Shown one piece after another: positions 18,718-28,540 of a stretch of 64,000 bases of DNA (its first letter is position 1; every line of letters begins with the position of its first letter). Origin of the DNA: Malus domestica (Eukaryota > Streptophyta > Magnoliopsida > Rosales > Rosaceae). The notes beneath the pieces are model-generated. The model was not told where the DNA came from, ran no database searches, and saw only the letters and a program-made list of their open reading frames with translations. A program made the position numbers and the translations under genes. The stretch covers positions 35,537,501 to 35,601,500 of the forward strand of contig NC_091670.1 in the NCBI RefSeq assembly GCF_042453785.1, in the 5' to 3' direction.

Positions 18718-21529
18718 TCATAGTTCGTCAAAATCGTATCCATCATCGTTATTGTATCCCTCGTTGTAATTGCATTCTTCATCATAATTGTACCTGCTAT
18801 ATTCGTCGTTTGCAACATATGTATCATCTTCATAGCTTTTTCCGGCTTCAACCTCTTCACTGTATGTATTTTCACGTTCGAGCTCCTCATCATGACTGCC
18901 TTCAAAACTATTCCTTCTCTGATTCGACAGCCGCTCATCACCACGACTGCCACAATTAGACTCCGTGCCTCCTTCAAATCCAGGACAATTAGACTCCGTG
19001 CCTCCTTCAAATCCAGGTCCCTGAAAAACAGACGGAGAAAAAGGTCAGATTCAGCAAATTCGGGATACATTGAAAAGTTCTAAAACCTACTAGGATGGAA
19101 CTACATTGCAAAATCAGTATAGATGGCCAAGAAACTATTTTTTTTTTTTTTGAGAAGAGATGGCCAAGAAACTATTAACCAGAAAACGAGATAAAAAATT
19201 TCCTATTTCCTGAAGTCTTCCATTAGCTGCCCGATTAACGAACGGCCTGTATAATTGATCATTCTAGTAAAACACCAGACTGATTTTCAGATACCATTGT
19301 CAAGCCTTAATCAATCCTTAATCACCATCTTCTAAAGATCACGGTTTTACGCATTAAGTTTTATCCTGCCATAGTTTGCACAACTCTGATGGACCTTTAC
19401 CCACTAAACAGAAATTTTGGTGTCTGCCCACCGACCACATAAACATACTAATATTTGACCTTTCAAAAAATTAACGAATTAACGAGCAACTAGACCTTAA
19501 ATATTTGACCCTTCAAAAAAACTAGACCTTAAATGTTTGATATAAGCATAATACAAGGAATTGCACAGCCATGAGTAAGGCAAGAATGATTCTAAAATAA
19601 GCCAGCGAAAAAGATACTTACAAGGTCTTCATTTAATTTCTTCAAAGCATCGAAGTCGATTTTTGAACTCAGCCTCTGCAACAAAAAAAAAATGCCACGT
19701 TAGTAATTGTTGAATAATACAAGTATATGACTTAAAAAAAGCCTATCCAGTGTATCCACCGGCTAATTCACTTACCTCCTTATTATTCATCCCAGTAGAA
19801 ACTTTGGCGGCTTTTTCTAGAGGTGCTGCTTTCTTGGCTTTTCTGGCTCGTTTTCTACTCTTTCCCTACCAAATTTTACCGTTGTATGTAGAAAATTAGA
19901 AATCAATGATTAAGACTCAATGCTGGCAGTAAAACAAAGACAGATAACAAAAGAACAAAACTAAAAAATAAATCAAATGCAAATAAGATTAAAAAAAAGT
20001 TTAAAACATTTAACCAGTATCCAAATACTACTTTGGAAGCAGGTGTGACTCCAATAACAGTTGATAATTTAGGCAAGAACAACAAAAAATGGCGAATAAG
20101 CTGAATGAATCTTCCAAAGCATAATCTTTAGAGTACAATGCACAAATGACAGTCTAGAATATACAAAGATAAACTCAAGGGGAGTGAAGATTTGGATGAA
20201 CCACACAGCTAGCCACATGACGTGATTTAATGAATCAATCCAAGGTTTAGTTAGAACGTCCTACTTTAAAAGGAATAACGTTACTGCAAAGAAATGCATA
20301 AAAAAAAGTGCAAGCAAGACACCAGTCCTAAGACATGTACACTATCATTCTAACACAACAGATTACGAAACCTGAAATTGGCATTTGGTGGGCTTTTCAG
20401 ATTCAGAACTGGCTGTTTTATGTGTTTAGGGTCTTAAAAGAAGTATAGTTTGTAGATTAGCCATAGTTTCAAAGATTAGGACTAAAAAACAGGTTAATTG
20501 TCCGGAAGACAAAGGATTGTTGCATATTTTAGTTATCAGCATGCCTTTCGAGTTTGGGGGCTAAAAGTTAGAGAAACCAGAAAGAAAAGAGAGATCAAAG
20601 ATTAGGGTTTTTGAATCAAGCATGAAAAGAGAGACTATAGAAGTACAAAGAGAGAGAATTGAGTTAAGAACTTCCCAAAAATCACTGAGCTAAAGAGTAA
20701 AGGAAGAATGAAGAGGCAAAGAGTGGAAGGGAGAAAACCAGAAACCCCTACAAAGAAAATGTATACTAATACGGTCATGATCATATGCAAAATCTCATGG
20801 ATCGTTCACTCTGAACAGTCGTGACCAACAAAAACATAGACGAAAAAGAAGAATAAAACCATCGAAAAACAGAAACTATGAAATCCCCTAACATTGCACC
20901 AAATCCTTGTGAAAACAAATGTGTCAAAACTTACAAACTTGCAAATGCATTACCTGATCGTAGTCCTTGTTAAGTACCTCCCAAATGATTCTTTTAAACC
21001 GCGCCGCCTCCTTACTGTTAAGGTACCCAGCAACCTAAAAAACAGAAGCATGAGTTCTTCCATATCGAAATTCACAAACGCAAAACAGAGGCAACAATCA
21101 CATACGAACCTAAATCGCTATACCGACTACCGAGTAGGGTACGATGGAAGTGTTCTCTGATGGGCAAGTGGGTATAACTTTCAGGATCTCTGCATTTGTC
21201 TTTCATTAGATTTTTCCCCTTAATTATCAGACATGAAAAATGTGGTCGATTGTCATGAACCAAGAACGAATCTTTTCACAATAACAACGAAAGACAATTG
21301 CAACAACATCGACACGCAAACTAAATTATTATTTATCATCGAAAATTTTGAACACCTACCTTAAATTCATCAGATTATGGAACACGGGCAGACACAATTC
21401 ATCGAAAACAATTCAGAAATTTGAAAAGAAGAATAAGAAAGCATCAAAGCAATGCATGCATTGTCTGCATACCTCGGAGTCGTCGATATCAGAGAGGCTT
21501 TCTGAGACATGGCCATCCGCAGTTGACAT
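18718..21529 (-). CDS. Stand-alone BRF1-like TBP-binding protein (194 aa, five exons)
   Basis: Exons on the minus strand, all phase 0: 21529-21473, 21034-20954, 19865-19776, 19675-19622, 19020-18718; every junction has GT..AG and joins in frame to a TGA at 18718-18720. Domains in order: acidic start SDIDDSE; helix YLNSKEAARFKRIIWEVLNK (residues 23-42), like the TBP-binding homology segment near the C-terminus of the TFIIIB subunit BRF1; a basic nuclear-localisation-like GKSRKRARKAKK; the conserved RLSSKIDFDALKKL; then an acidic Tyr/Asp-rich tail ending DGYDFDEL. Full plant BRF1 is roughly 500-600 residues with a zinc ribbon and cyclin repeats; none of these are encoded upstream here, and exon 1 has its own ATG. 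So this is either a separate small gene or a truncated duplicate retaining splicing. Exon 5 contains a perfect 33-bp tandem repeat. Confidence 0.75.
18953..19018 (-). repeat. In-frame 33-bp tandem duplication in BRF-like exon 5
   Basis: Two identical 33-bp units give PGFEGGTESNC twice in a row. Perfect identity means a recent duplication, and 33 bp keeps the frame. Confidence 0.9.
19121..19176 (-). mobile_element. Minimal retroposon scar: poly(T) insert with 19-bp target duplication
   Basis: AGATGGCCAAGAAACTATT occurs at 19121-19139 and again at 19158-19176, separated by only 18 bases (T run plus 'gagaag'). This is the footprint of a severely 5'-truncated, target-primed retroposition on the minus strand, inside an intron of the BRF-like gene. 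Confidence 0.65.
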
Positions 21530-21947
21530 CGCCGCTTGCCGCCTTCTTCTGCAAGCTCTCGATCGGTTCTTTTGAACTTTATGTAAATTTAGGTCTTGGG
21601 TTTTCCTGTTTTCGTGGAACTATTAATGTCGGCGACCAAACATAAACTTGTTTGAGTCTCCGAACGAACCCACCTAGTTCGGCTTCCTTGTTAGAATTGG
21701 ATGGAATGAATACTGATCGCCGGATTCTCTTTACGAGGATCTTGGAAATTCATGAATTGTATCAGTTTATCGCACATTATGCGATCGTAAATTATTTAAA
21801 ATTAAACATAAATAGTATTTGACAAAAACTAACTTACGATATACGATGAATAAATACAATTCATAAATTCTTAAGATCCTCACCAAAAGACCTGGAGAGG
21901 ATCCCATTGGGGATGGAATGCTCGACCCCATGTTTTTTTTCAAGTTT
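21530..21947. other. Promoter-side DNA of the BRF-like gene
   Basis: Upstream of the minus-strand BRF-like ATG. I looked for zinc-ribbon or cyclin-repeat coding sequence here and saw none. Confidence 0.45.
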
Positions 21948-22105
21948 TAACAAAAAGTCTGCGGTACTGTTTATTTTAACTAAAAATCATATTTTTACAT
22001 TAAAAAGTTAAACTTGGTACTATTCACTTTACCCTTTATTTTATCTTTATCGTTAAAATTCAAAGTTTTCAAACCATTTTCATTAGTTTTCTTTGTTTTT
22101 TCAAA
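21948..22105 (+). repeat. Dispersed ~150-bp repeat, copy 2 of 3
   Basis: Shares 'gcggtactgttta', 'catatttttacat', 'tggtactattcactttaccc' and 'attcaaagttttcaaacc' with the copy at 32980-33137 and, reversed, with 2555-2690. Confidence 0.7.
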
Positions 22106-22355
22106 GCAAAGATTCAAGTTTCATTTTTCTTAATTTTTATTTTTGATGAAAAAGGTAATCACACATTAAAAGCCCAAAGTCTAAAGGGCCACTACAAGTA
22201 GGAGGCCCAAAATAATTAGGCAAACTACCATTCTCACGTAATGTATTCATCTAAAGACTAAGGAGATGGGAGGGTTCAAACTCGGGACGCAGTGTGTTGA
22301 TGAGAAAGACCTTCTCCACAAGGGTAGAGTAACTTAGTTTAAAGAGAAAAATGAG

Positions 22356-22860
22356 GCAAATTTTTTATTTGCTACCTTTTACTATTATCCAACTTTAAAT
22401 TTGTTACCTGAAAAACAATATCAAACTCAAAATAATGATTGTAATTTATTTTAGTTTGCCCTCACCGTCAATTCAATCAAAATCTTCACTACATGCCTCT
22501 CATATAAGGTTGTTTCAGTCCTTTCACGATCAAGATTGACATAGACGAAATTTTTCTCCTTTTGCCTCTAAACATGAGCTTCCCCTTCCTAAAAACTTAG
22601 GGTCCTCCAAATCATTTCAATTGTTGCCTAAAAAACTTAGGGGGTCCTCCAAATCATTTCAATTGTTGCCTAATTTTAAGGAGGAAAGCTCATATTTGAA
22701 TTCAAAAGGAGTAAGTATTATGGAAATTACACCTGAATCGTCAAAGGACCATAACACTATAAAAAATGTACTTATAATTTCGAGTTTGTTTTTGCTTTTG
22801 TTCTTAAGGTAAAAAAATTGAAATTTGGATAAAAATTAAGGTAGCAAATAAAAAATTTGC
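22356..22860. mobile_element. Foldback MITE with ~60-bp terminal inverted repeats
   Basis: The left end GCAAATTTTTTATTTGCTAC and the right end (reverse complement of 22801-22860) match over about 60 bp with few differences ('tatccaa' block included). The interior has no transposase. It contains a 44-bp tandem duplication at 22588-22673. Confidence 0.8.
22588..22673 (+). repeat. Tandem duplication of ~44 bp inside a MITE
   Basis: Two near-identical units each reading 'aaaacttaggg' then 'gtcctccaaatcatttcaat' then 'tgttgccta'. The second unit has one extra G. Confidence 0.85.
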
Positions 22861-22996
22861 TTTTACTTCATTATTTTGTTTACACTGCTCAATTACTGAC
22901 CAAAAAAGGCCTTAAATTTAAATTTCTGAAAATTAAATTAAGACTGTGTTGAGGGAATTCAGATCTGACATGCTATTCCCCTGCCACTACCAAAAG

Positions 22997-23193
22997 GAAT
23001 TAGATCCTCTCCTGAGTAGGAGATCAAGATCATCCTGACCCACTAACATGGGCCGTTGGATTTTAATCTAACGGTTACAATTGTTATAACTTTTAGAGAG
23101 ACCCCATATTTGTAATCACTGGATCAAAATCTAACGGCCCGTGTTATTAAGTTAGGAGGATCATGATCTCCTGCTCAGGAGATGATCCAATTC
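22997..23193. mobile_element. Foldback MITE (GAATTRGATC ends)
   Basis: The left arm GAATTAGATCCTCTCCTGAG and the right arm, which is its near-perfect reverse complement ending GATCCAATTC, extend about 70 bp inward ('gggccgtt' to 'aacggccc'). A strong hairpin is expected. No open frame. Confidence 0.85.
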
Positions 23194-23303
23194 AGGAGAT
23201 CAGGATCATCCTGACCCACTAACATGGGCCGTTGGATTTTAATCCAACGGCTACAATTATTATAACTTTTAGAGAGGCTCCACATTTGTAATCGTTGGAT
23301 CAA
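23194..23303 (+). mobile_element. Partial second copy of the 22997 MITE
   Basis: Immediately adjacent to the first copy. Repeats 'aggagatcaggatcatcctg' and 'acccactaacatgggccgtt' and continues to 'cgttggatcaag', lacking its outer right arm. This suggests tandem insertion or unequal exchange. Confidence 0.75.
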
Positions 23304-23635
23304 GCTAAAGTACAATTACAAATTTTACCAAAAAAAAAAGCGTAAAATTACAAGTAATTAATTAAATATGTATTATACAAATTGACTCCATAGAATCAAA
23401 ACATACGAACTACAGAAAAATCCGACTTTCTTGCCTTCATACCAAACTAATATACACATTGCAAACACCCTTCTCATAAAATTTAATTACACTAATTAAC
23501 TAGCAAATAAACATACAACAAAAATCAAAATCAACTCATCAGCAGCTCAGCTCAGACTCGGACACTTAATCTCATACATCAAGAGCGGCTGCAAATGCTT
23601 AACATATATTACGTACATAACTCGAACACTAATTA

Positions 23636-25445
23636 TCACGAAGATGACATAGATAGGGTTGTGGCAGATGATGTTCTGCTCGGCGATGATGAAGAAGTCT
23701 GCTTCAACATCACAGTTGGCAGAATGCAAGTTTTTCTCCTCTCTTGTTCCTTAATCAGCTCCCCGGAAAACATTTCTAGCTTCTCCACATTTGTGCTCTG
23801 CACCATTTTTTTACCTTGGAATAGTACGGACTCCACATTTTTTTGTGACAACATTTCATCTGTCAAGGCCAGCATGTCTATTTTGTTCTTATTTTTGCCG
23901 TTGGGGTTTTGGGGGCCTCCATACATTTTCGATATGATTCCGTTGGCTTGCACGCGAGCATAATTGGTTGCTCGGGATTGTCCAAATGCCATTGAAACGG
24001 CTTGATCAACCTTTAATTTAGAAAAAAAAACAAAATGATTAATTGGGTTACCTAATCATAAAGAAAATTAAATTAATTGAGCACCAAATATGCTTTAAGA
24101 TTTATTTTGTACAAAATATTTTAATTTTTAACCACCAAATTAAAAATATTGCACAAAGAGCCAAGAGAGCCTCTTTGTTTATTTTAGCTAATAAAAAAAG
24201 TTATTAATAATTAAGTGGCGCTTTTATTATGGTAGTGTACTCAGTACACAGATAAAACATTACATGTTATTATATAATTGAGAAATTTTTTTTTCCTTCA
24301 AGTGTCTTGTAATTGTACGATGACATGATGACATGAAGTGTTTCGCTACGATGATGTATTCACCGTTCACATTAGAAAACCAAAATAAAAAGATGTAAGA
24401 AGTTGAAAATTACTTTTAATTACTTTCACATAAATTTTAACAATGCAGATAAAAAACAATAAGTAAAAAGGATCATAACTCTTACCAAATCTGAAGCTCC
24501 TTCACCGGCGATCCTCAAACAGCCAGAAGGCGACAAATTTCCAAACTCGGACTCTCCGTTTCCAAGCGACACCACTAACAGATCTTCAACATCGTTACAG
24601 AAAGGAAACTCCTGCTTATTATTCAGCACGTGCGTAATAGCAGCAGCCGTCGGATTGTTCATGGCGATCCCACCATCAACGGCCATGATCTTCGTTCTAC
24701 AATCCACCGACCTCACCTCAACAGCGGGTTGAGACGACGTGGCAGCGCACACGTCCATCATCTTAAAATCGTAGCTGTCCACCTCCACCGCGTCCGCCCG
24801 CGAAAACAAGAAGGGCGCGCGGGACGACATGTCGTAGCAAGGGATCAACACCGACTTCAGCGTGTCCCTGAGAGTCAACTGCTTCCCGAAAGTCTTCCGA
24901 AAGAGCTTCTCCCTCTCCTTCTCCGCCTTCGCCGGCCGGAAAACCCGCTGGAAAATCCCCCCAGGCGACGACTTGAAGATCTTGCGGCGGTTCTGGAGGA
25001 GGAAGTCGAGGGCTTCTTTGGCGGTGAACATGGGTCGGGTCGACCCGTCTTTCAATCCCCGGGTGAAGAGGAGGGCGGCGAGAATGCCTCCGGCACCCGA
25101 CCCTGAAACGACGTCGAAGAAGTCGGAGATGGCAGCGTTAGGATCGCCGGACTTGCGGCGGAGAGAGGACTCGAGGTGCGCGAGAGCGTTGGCGGCGAGG
25201 ATGCCATCGGTGGCTCCGGCGGCGTCGATGGCGAGGATTCGGACCTTTCCGGTGAATTGTTTGCTAGAATGCATGTGGTGGAGAGGAGTCGATAGATCGG
25301 CGGAGTTGGGGTCGGAGACATTGTGAGGTTTTGTGCTTGGTGGGTTTCCGAAGAGGAAGTTGTTCTCGAGAATCGAGAAGATTTCGTAGGAGAGCTTGTC
25401 GACGTCGAGCAAGTTTGTGTCAATGTTGAGCATGGGAGCCGCCAT
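23636..25445 (-). CDS. Patatin-like protein, group III (444 aa, two exons)
   Basis: Exons 25445-24486 (320 codons) and 24010-23636 (124 codons plus stop), GT..AG intron of 475 nt, phase 0. Patatin domain from about residue 66. In place of the canonical nucleophile motif GxSxG it has SGSGAGGILAALL (Gly117 where Ser is expected), and the oxyanion loop is DAAGATDG. The dyad motif is AVDGGIAMNNPT (Asp257). This combination is characteristic of plant group III patatin-related proteins (PLP6-8 type), whose members have been linked to lipid remodelling and growth. Exon 2 begins VDQAVSMAFGQSRATNY, the usual group III continuation, and ends in a Ser-rich tail. Codons are GC-rich in exon 1. No signal peptide, so the protein is probably soluble or membrane-associated. 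Whether it is a true acyl hydrolase without the Ser is open. Confidence 0.9.
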
Positions 25446-25565
25446 TTTTTGTAGGTAAGGATTTTAGCCTATAGATTCTTAGCTAAGTACTGGCTAGAAG
25501 TGCTTTTAGAAGATATTGACTTGTTGTGTTGTGGATGATGATGAAGATGGGTAGGGAGTAGGAGG

Positions 25566-25577
25566 GTTTATATAGGT
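25566..25577 (-). promoter_or_regulatory. Candidate TATA box of the patatin-like gene
   Basis: The minus strand reads CCTATATAAACC about 120 bases upstream of the ATG at 25445, giving a leader of about 90 nt. Confidence 0.6.
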
Positions 25578-25579
25578 GG

Positions 25580-26980
25580 TGGGATTTGAAGAGGTACGTG
25601 CGGGAAGTTTGTGGATGTGTGGGAGTGATATTTTTAATTTTGGGTCGAATGTTATTTGTGACCTTCTTGGAACATTCTTAGGTACATAGCTGCGTACCAT
25701 ACGACCAAGTGAGCTTTTTTTAATTTATAAAAAATAAATGCAGCTGTAGAATGTTGGAGGAGTGTGCTATGGAACCGCCGCATGATCTCTAAAAAATTTG
25801 TATTGATCATTAGGAGGGGAGAAAATAATTTTTTTTTAGGGGGGGTGGTTTTGGCGTTTTTGAATGGTAACTATTCTCAATATTGACTTAAAGGAAGACC
25901 GGTACAGATTGACTTTAAAGAAGAGATTATATGCCAAGATAGATGCATAAAAAAGAAGTTTAGCTTACCGCAAACACCTAAATCTCGCTCCATAGTACAG
26001 GAAAAATAAATTAGCCCGCTCCTATATAAATTCCTAGCTAATGGGTTGATCCTTGGCTGATCATTGGTGTTAGTTATGAAATAGAAAGTGTTATTTGCGG
26101 TAAAATCTTTAGTTTTACTTCATTGTATAGTTTATATAGCATTCCAGCCGCAGAGTTTAATTGATTTGGCTGCAATTTAAAAGTTTGAATATTAATATTG
26201 AGGAGTGGGGGGTAGAAGATAAATTATTGATCCAATAAATAATCTTATCGTGATGCCTTGTACCAAAATGTCCGTGGTACCTTGCTATCTTACCTCTCTG
26301 GCAGATAGAACATGGAATTGGAAGGATCGATGGGCGTACTTGAGGGATACAAACTCAGCTACATCCAAATAAGAAATTAATGCTTTATTGGAACTTCAAC
26401 TTCATCTCCTTTCTTTCTCACTGTCTCCTTTACTTATGGAAGTACTAGCCAGTACTACTTCTAAGCGCCATGTTTCTTTCAAATTTCAATCTTCAACTGT
26501 CATCATGTTCAAAGTTTCAAATATACCTTTTAGGGTTTCAAGTTTAGTGTTTAGGGTTTCTTTTCACTCCGTGTATAGGTACATTCAATGGAGTTTCACA
26601 TTTGGATGTTTTATGTATCTCTGATGTAGGGATCATAATCGTTGTTATGTAAATAAGCACGTAAAAAAGACTGTTTATACTTTAGATTATGAAACGTTCC
26701 TATTTGAATTTAATGATCATACTTCGTATGTAGTAAACAAACTTCAAATTCATGAGTCCCTAAAGCATTTTCCTTCGAATAGATTACATAATACTGCTGA
26801 ATGCAAATGAAAATATATTTGTTTTCGGCTGGAGACAGGTCTATCCAAAGTGAACTTTTAATATGTGAATGTGATCGTCTCCTATAGGATCTAAACTGCC
26901 CAATTGTCATATATAGATAGACAGCCATATCGAGTTGAGCCCCTCCTCTGAAGAGAGCGACTAATCAAGTACTACGTACA
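25580..26980. other. Intergenic DNA, no gene seen
   Basis: Promoter-side and intergenic DNA of the patatin-like gene. Only short AT-rich frames, no RNA gene, no clear element. Confidence 0.4.

Positions 26981-27033
<53 letters not shown>
26981..27033. repeat. (CT)n microsatellite
   Basis: About 26 consecutive CT units, a good length-polymorphism marker candidate. Confidence 0.97.
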
Positions 27034-27037
<4 letters not shown>

Positions 27038-27574
27038 AGAGTAGAGTAGTGCTATCTGGCTCTTCAGTCTTGTGATGGTTGATAAGCCATGTTAACTGAA
27101 AATCCTTGTAGGTCCGAATAATAACATGTGGATGTTCGTATGAGTCTTTAATTTCTTTTTATTTCTTCACCGGCTTCGATCTCCATGTACGGAGGAACCG
27201 ACATTTTCCGCCAGATATCTCGCATATCTCTCATGCATCTTTACTACAACCTTTGTTTTAAGATGCATGCATGATATATATATGTTAATGCTATTTTGTC
27301 ATACTAAGTTTGAATTTACATACCGTTTCGCTTATCATGAATAAACATTCTAATTTACGCTGTAATACTTATTTTGAAAATTTAGTAAATGTGACTTTAT
27401 TACCTCATTACAAATGACGGCAGATCCACATACTAAAAATAGTAACAGGGGCCGTTTGATGAACTCTCAAAGAAATTTTGCTCCTGTTCATTATAAATTA
27501 TATCATTTCATTTGTTGTGATATATTTTGTTGTAAACATTTAGATAAACTAATTTTTGTTATACAATATATTTC

Positions 27575-27850
27575 GATGTATTTTGTCTTCTTCATTTAGG
27601 TACATTAAATTCATTATAATACATTTCGGTGCATACATTTAGGTACACACATTTCGGTACATACATTTCGATACAAACATTTAGGTACATTAATTCAATA
27701 TAATACATTTCGGTACACACATTTAGGTACATTAATTTAATATAATACATTTCGGTGCATATATTTCAGTACATACATTTCAGTTCTAACACTTAAATAC
27801 ATTAGTTCAATATAATACATTTCGGTACTAATATTTAGGTACATTAATTG
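27575..27850 (+). repeat. AT-rich minisatellite (ACATTTCGGTAC / ACATTTAGGTAC)
   Basis: At least twelve degenerate units related to ACATTTCGGTAC or ACATTTAGGTAC, with a higher-order period of roughly 50-60 bp marked by 'ttaattcaatataatacatt'. Non-coding. Confidence 0.85.
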
Positions 27851-28493
27851 AGTCTTTCAAGTTTGAAAAATGTTAAATAAAATTAATAAATTAAAAAAAA
27901 ACTTTTTTAATAAATTAAAATTTGTATATTAATAAATTTAAATATTTAATGGGAGGCATTAAATAAAATGCACATTAATTATTTTGAATTAAGGACATAT
28001 CAATGGACTATAATCAATATGTAATCTAACACTAGGTTTATTTTAAATTTCAATCTTCTTAAATGATTAAAGTTAAAAAAATCTCATTCTATGAATATTC
28101 TCTACTCGCAACAGGATCAAATATAAAGATCATTTAACAAATTACGCACTAAAGTATGATCCCACGGAAACAAATTTCCAAATCCGCCTTTGAACAATGT
28201 GTTGATTGAAGAGTGAAAACTACTTCTCAATGCATTATGAACATACCCCTACAACATTAATTTGAGCTATCCATGAGCAGTTGTCTCAATATGTAAGAAT
28301 ATCTCTTTAGATTTTTGATACATTCAATCGTCAAGAGATAGTGGCTAGTATGGCATTCATCTTGTCAATTACAGTTGTCCTGCCGGGTCCCGTACCCAAA
28401 CCTGCAGCTGAGTTGTGTACGGAAATTTATTGAGACTTGTCAATGGGCAACAAGTAGCACCCTCCTCCTCATCGATATCTCCCATGATTAATC

Positions 28494-28494
<1 letters not shown>
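27851..28494. other. AT-rich intergenic DNA
   Basis: I see nothing codable or structured that I can support. Confidence 0.4.
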
Positions 28495-28530
<36 letters not shown>

Positions 28531-28540
28531 ATATATATAA
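28495..28540. repeat. (CT)n(AT)n compound microsatellite
   Basis: A CT run followed by an AT run, ending in 'ataatatatataa'. Confidence 0.95.

Noticed and set aside
18681-19070. Minus-strand Met/Ile-rich frame of 129 codons
   Set aside because: Wrong frame through BRF-like exon 5; the acidic Tyr/Asp-rich frame is in phase with the four upstream exons.
24630-25326. Two long plus-strand frames
   Set aside because: Arg-rich antisense shadows of the GC-rich patatin exon.
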